Part shown: positions 11,053-11,547 of the stretch, in pieces
Numbering within the stretch: position 1 is the stretch's first letter
How the letters are laid out: each line of letters opens with the position of its first letter
Source of the DNA: Thermoleophilaceae bacterium
Lineage (GTDB): Bacteria; Actinomycetota; Thermoleophilia; Solirubrobacterales; Thermoleophilaceae
Length of the DNA: 11,547 nucleotides
Reading direction: 5' to 3'
NCBI GenBank assembly: GCA_013696425.1
Contig: JACCYP010000095.1
Location: 1-11,547, forward strand
Made by a program: the position numbers and the translations under genes
The notes under the pieces: model-generated
The model's database searches: none
Told to the model about the DNA's origin: nothing
The model's input: only the letters and a program-made list of their open reading frames with translations

Positions 11053-11547
11053 ATGGGATCGCTCGTACCCGTCTACGTTCGCAGGCCGAGCCCGCTGCAC
11101 TCCGCGCGGGCGGGCGTCGGCGCGCTTTACGCGCTCGCCTTCCCGATGGCCGCGCTGCTGCTCCAGTCGCCGCTCGCCCTGCTTGCCCTCCTCGCCGCGA
11201 TCCTGCTCGCCGGCGCGGCGGCCGGGGTCGGCGCGCAGGTGCGGCGCTCGCTGCGGTTCGCCCTGCCGTTCGGCCTGCTCATCACGCTCGTGAACCCACT
11301 CGTCTACCAGGAGGGCGACACGCTGCTGATCCGCGGAGGCACCTTCCTCGGGCACCGCTTCGACGTGACGCTGGAGGCGCTCGCCTTCGGCGCGGTGTCC
11401 GGCCTGCGCTTCGTGACGATCGTGGTGGGCGCGTCGCTGCTCTCGGCGGCGGTCGATCCGGACGAGCTGATGCGGGGGCTGCGCAGGATCTCGCCGCGCT
11501 CGGCGCTGACGGCGGCGCTGGCAACCCGGCTCGTGCCGGTCCTCGCC
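11053..11547 (+). CDS. ECF transporter T component, EcfT/CbiQ family (partial, 3' end missing)
   Basis: The first 165 residues of an integral membrane protein are visible. EcfT couples the ATPases of energy-coupling factor vitamin transporters to the substrate-binding S component. The frame shows a short cytosolic N-terminus (VPVYVRRPSPLHSARAG), paired hydrophobic helices from about residue 20 to 60, a basic turn (QVRRSLRF), the typical NPLVYQEG segment (about 82-89), and the later helix followed by DPDELMRGLRRIS. The Ala-Arg-Gly coupling motifs that contact the ATPases lie beyond the window edge. It begins 2 bases after the lipoprotein stop with no clear Shine-Dalgarno site, so it is probably coupled to upstream translation. 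With B12 control, the substrate is most likely cobalamin or a precursor. The missing S and A subunits should follow. Confidence 0.85.
   Translation, partial: MGSLVPVYVRRPSPLHSARAGVGALYALAFPMAALLLQSPLALLALLAAILLAGAAAGVGAQVRRSLRFALPFGLLITLVNPLVYQEGDTLLIRGGTFLGHRFDVTLEALAFGAVSGLRFVTIVVGASLLSAAVDPDELMRGLRRISPRSALTAALATRLVPVLA

Noticed and set aside
10495..11355. 286-codon minus-strand frame across the lipoprotein and EcfT genes
   Set aside because: The plus-strand genes have lipobox, DUF4430 and EcfT features. The antisense frame is a shadow.
1..11547. CRISPR arrays, insertion sequences, phage genes or toxin-antitoxin pairs
   Set aside because: No regularly spaced repeats, transposase or integrase motifs, terminal inverted repeats or such gene pairs were found in either strand.

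Overview
The window is about 11.5 kb of very GC-rich DNA with strong G/C preference at third codon positions, GTG as well as ATG starts, and TANNNT -10 boxes placed a few bases before start codons. Together with the gene content (R2lox-type oxidase, alanine dehydrogenase, acyl-CoA dehydrogenase, PAS/EAL/GGDEF protein, lipoprotein) this points to a high-GC actinobacterium. A Thermoleophilia/Solirubrobacterales-like host is my best guess, but it is an inference from style, not a proven placement.

Left part (1-4500), lipid and amino-acid metabolism. The tail of an unrecognised gene (1-113) leads through a strong Shine-Dalgarno site into an R2-like ligand-binding oxidase fused to an SCP2 sterol-carrier domain (124-1398, +). 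Convergent to it, and sharing a CTAG as stop codon on both strands, is a Sfp-type phosphopantetheinyl transferase (1395-1802, -). Its N-terminal piece lies in another frame (1775-1903), so the gene looks frameshifted. A 38-bp divergent promoter region separates it from an acyl-CoA dehydrogenase (1942-3093, +), followed by alanine dehydrogenase (3153-4238, +). Convergent with ald is a remnant of an alpha/beta hydrolase (4240-4421, -).

Middle part (4500-8106), signalling and envelope. A cytosolic PAS-PAS-EAL-GGDEF protein with reversed EAL/GGDEF order and a long RD/AA heptad-repeat linker (4526-7075, +) is followed by a tRNA-Glu(CTC) gene on the minus strand (7099-7171) and a PAP2-family membrane phosphatase with an altered third motif (7237-8106, +).

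Right part (8107-11547), the most interesting region. A cobalamin riboswitch (about 8133-8288) leads into a tight operon. It encodes two secreted DUF4430 (transcobalamin C-terminal-like) proteins, one DUF4430 lipoprotein with an uncharacterised C-terminal domain, and an EcfT-type transporter T component cut off by the window end. The first three genes are joined by 4-base GTGA stop/start overlaps and EcfT follows after 2 bases. The simplest reading is a B12-repressed corrinoid capture and uptake system in which exported transcobalamin-like proteins feed an energy-coupling factor (ECF) transporter. The S and A components would be expected just beyond the right edge.
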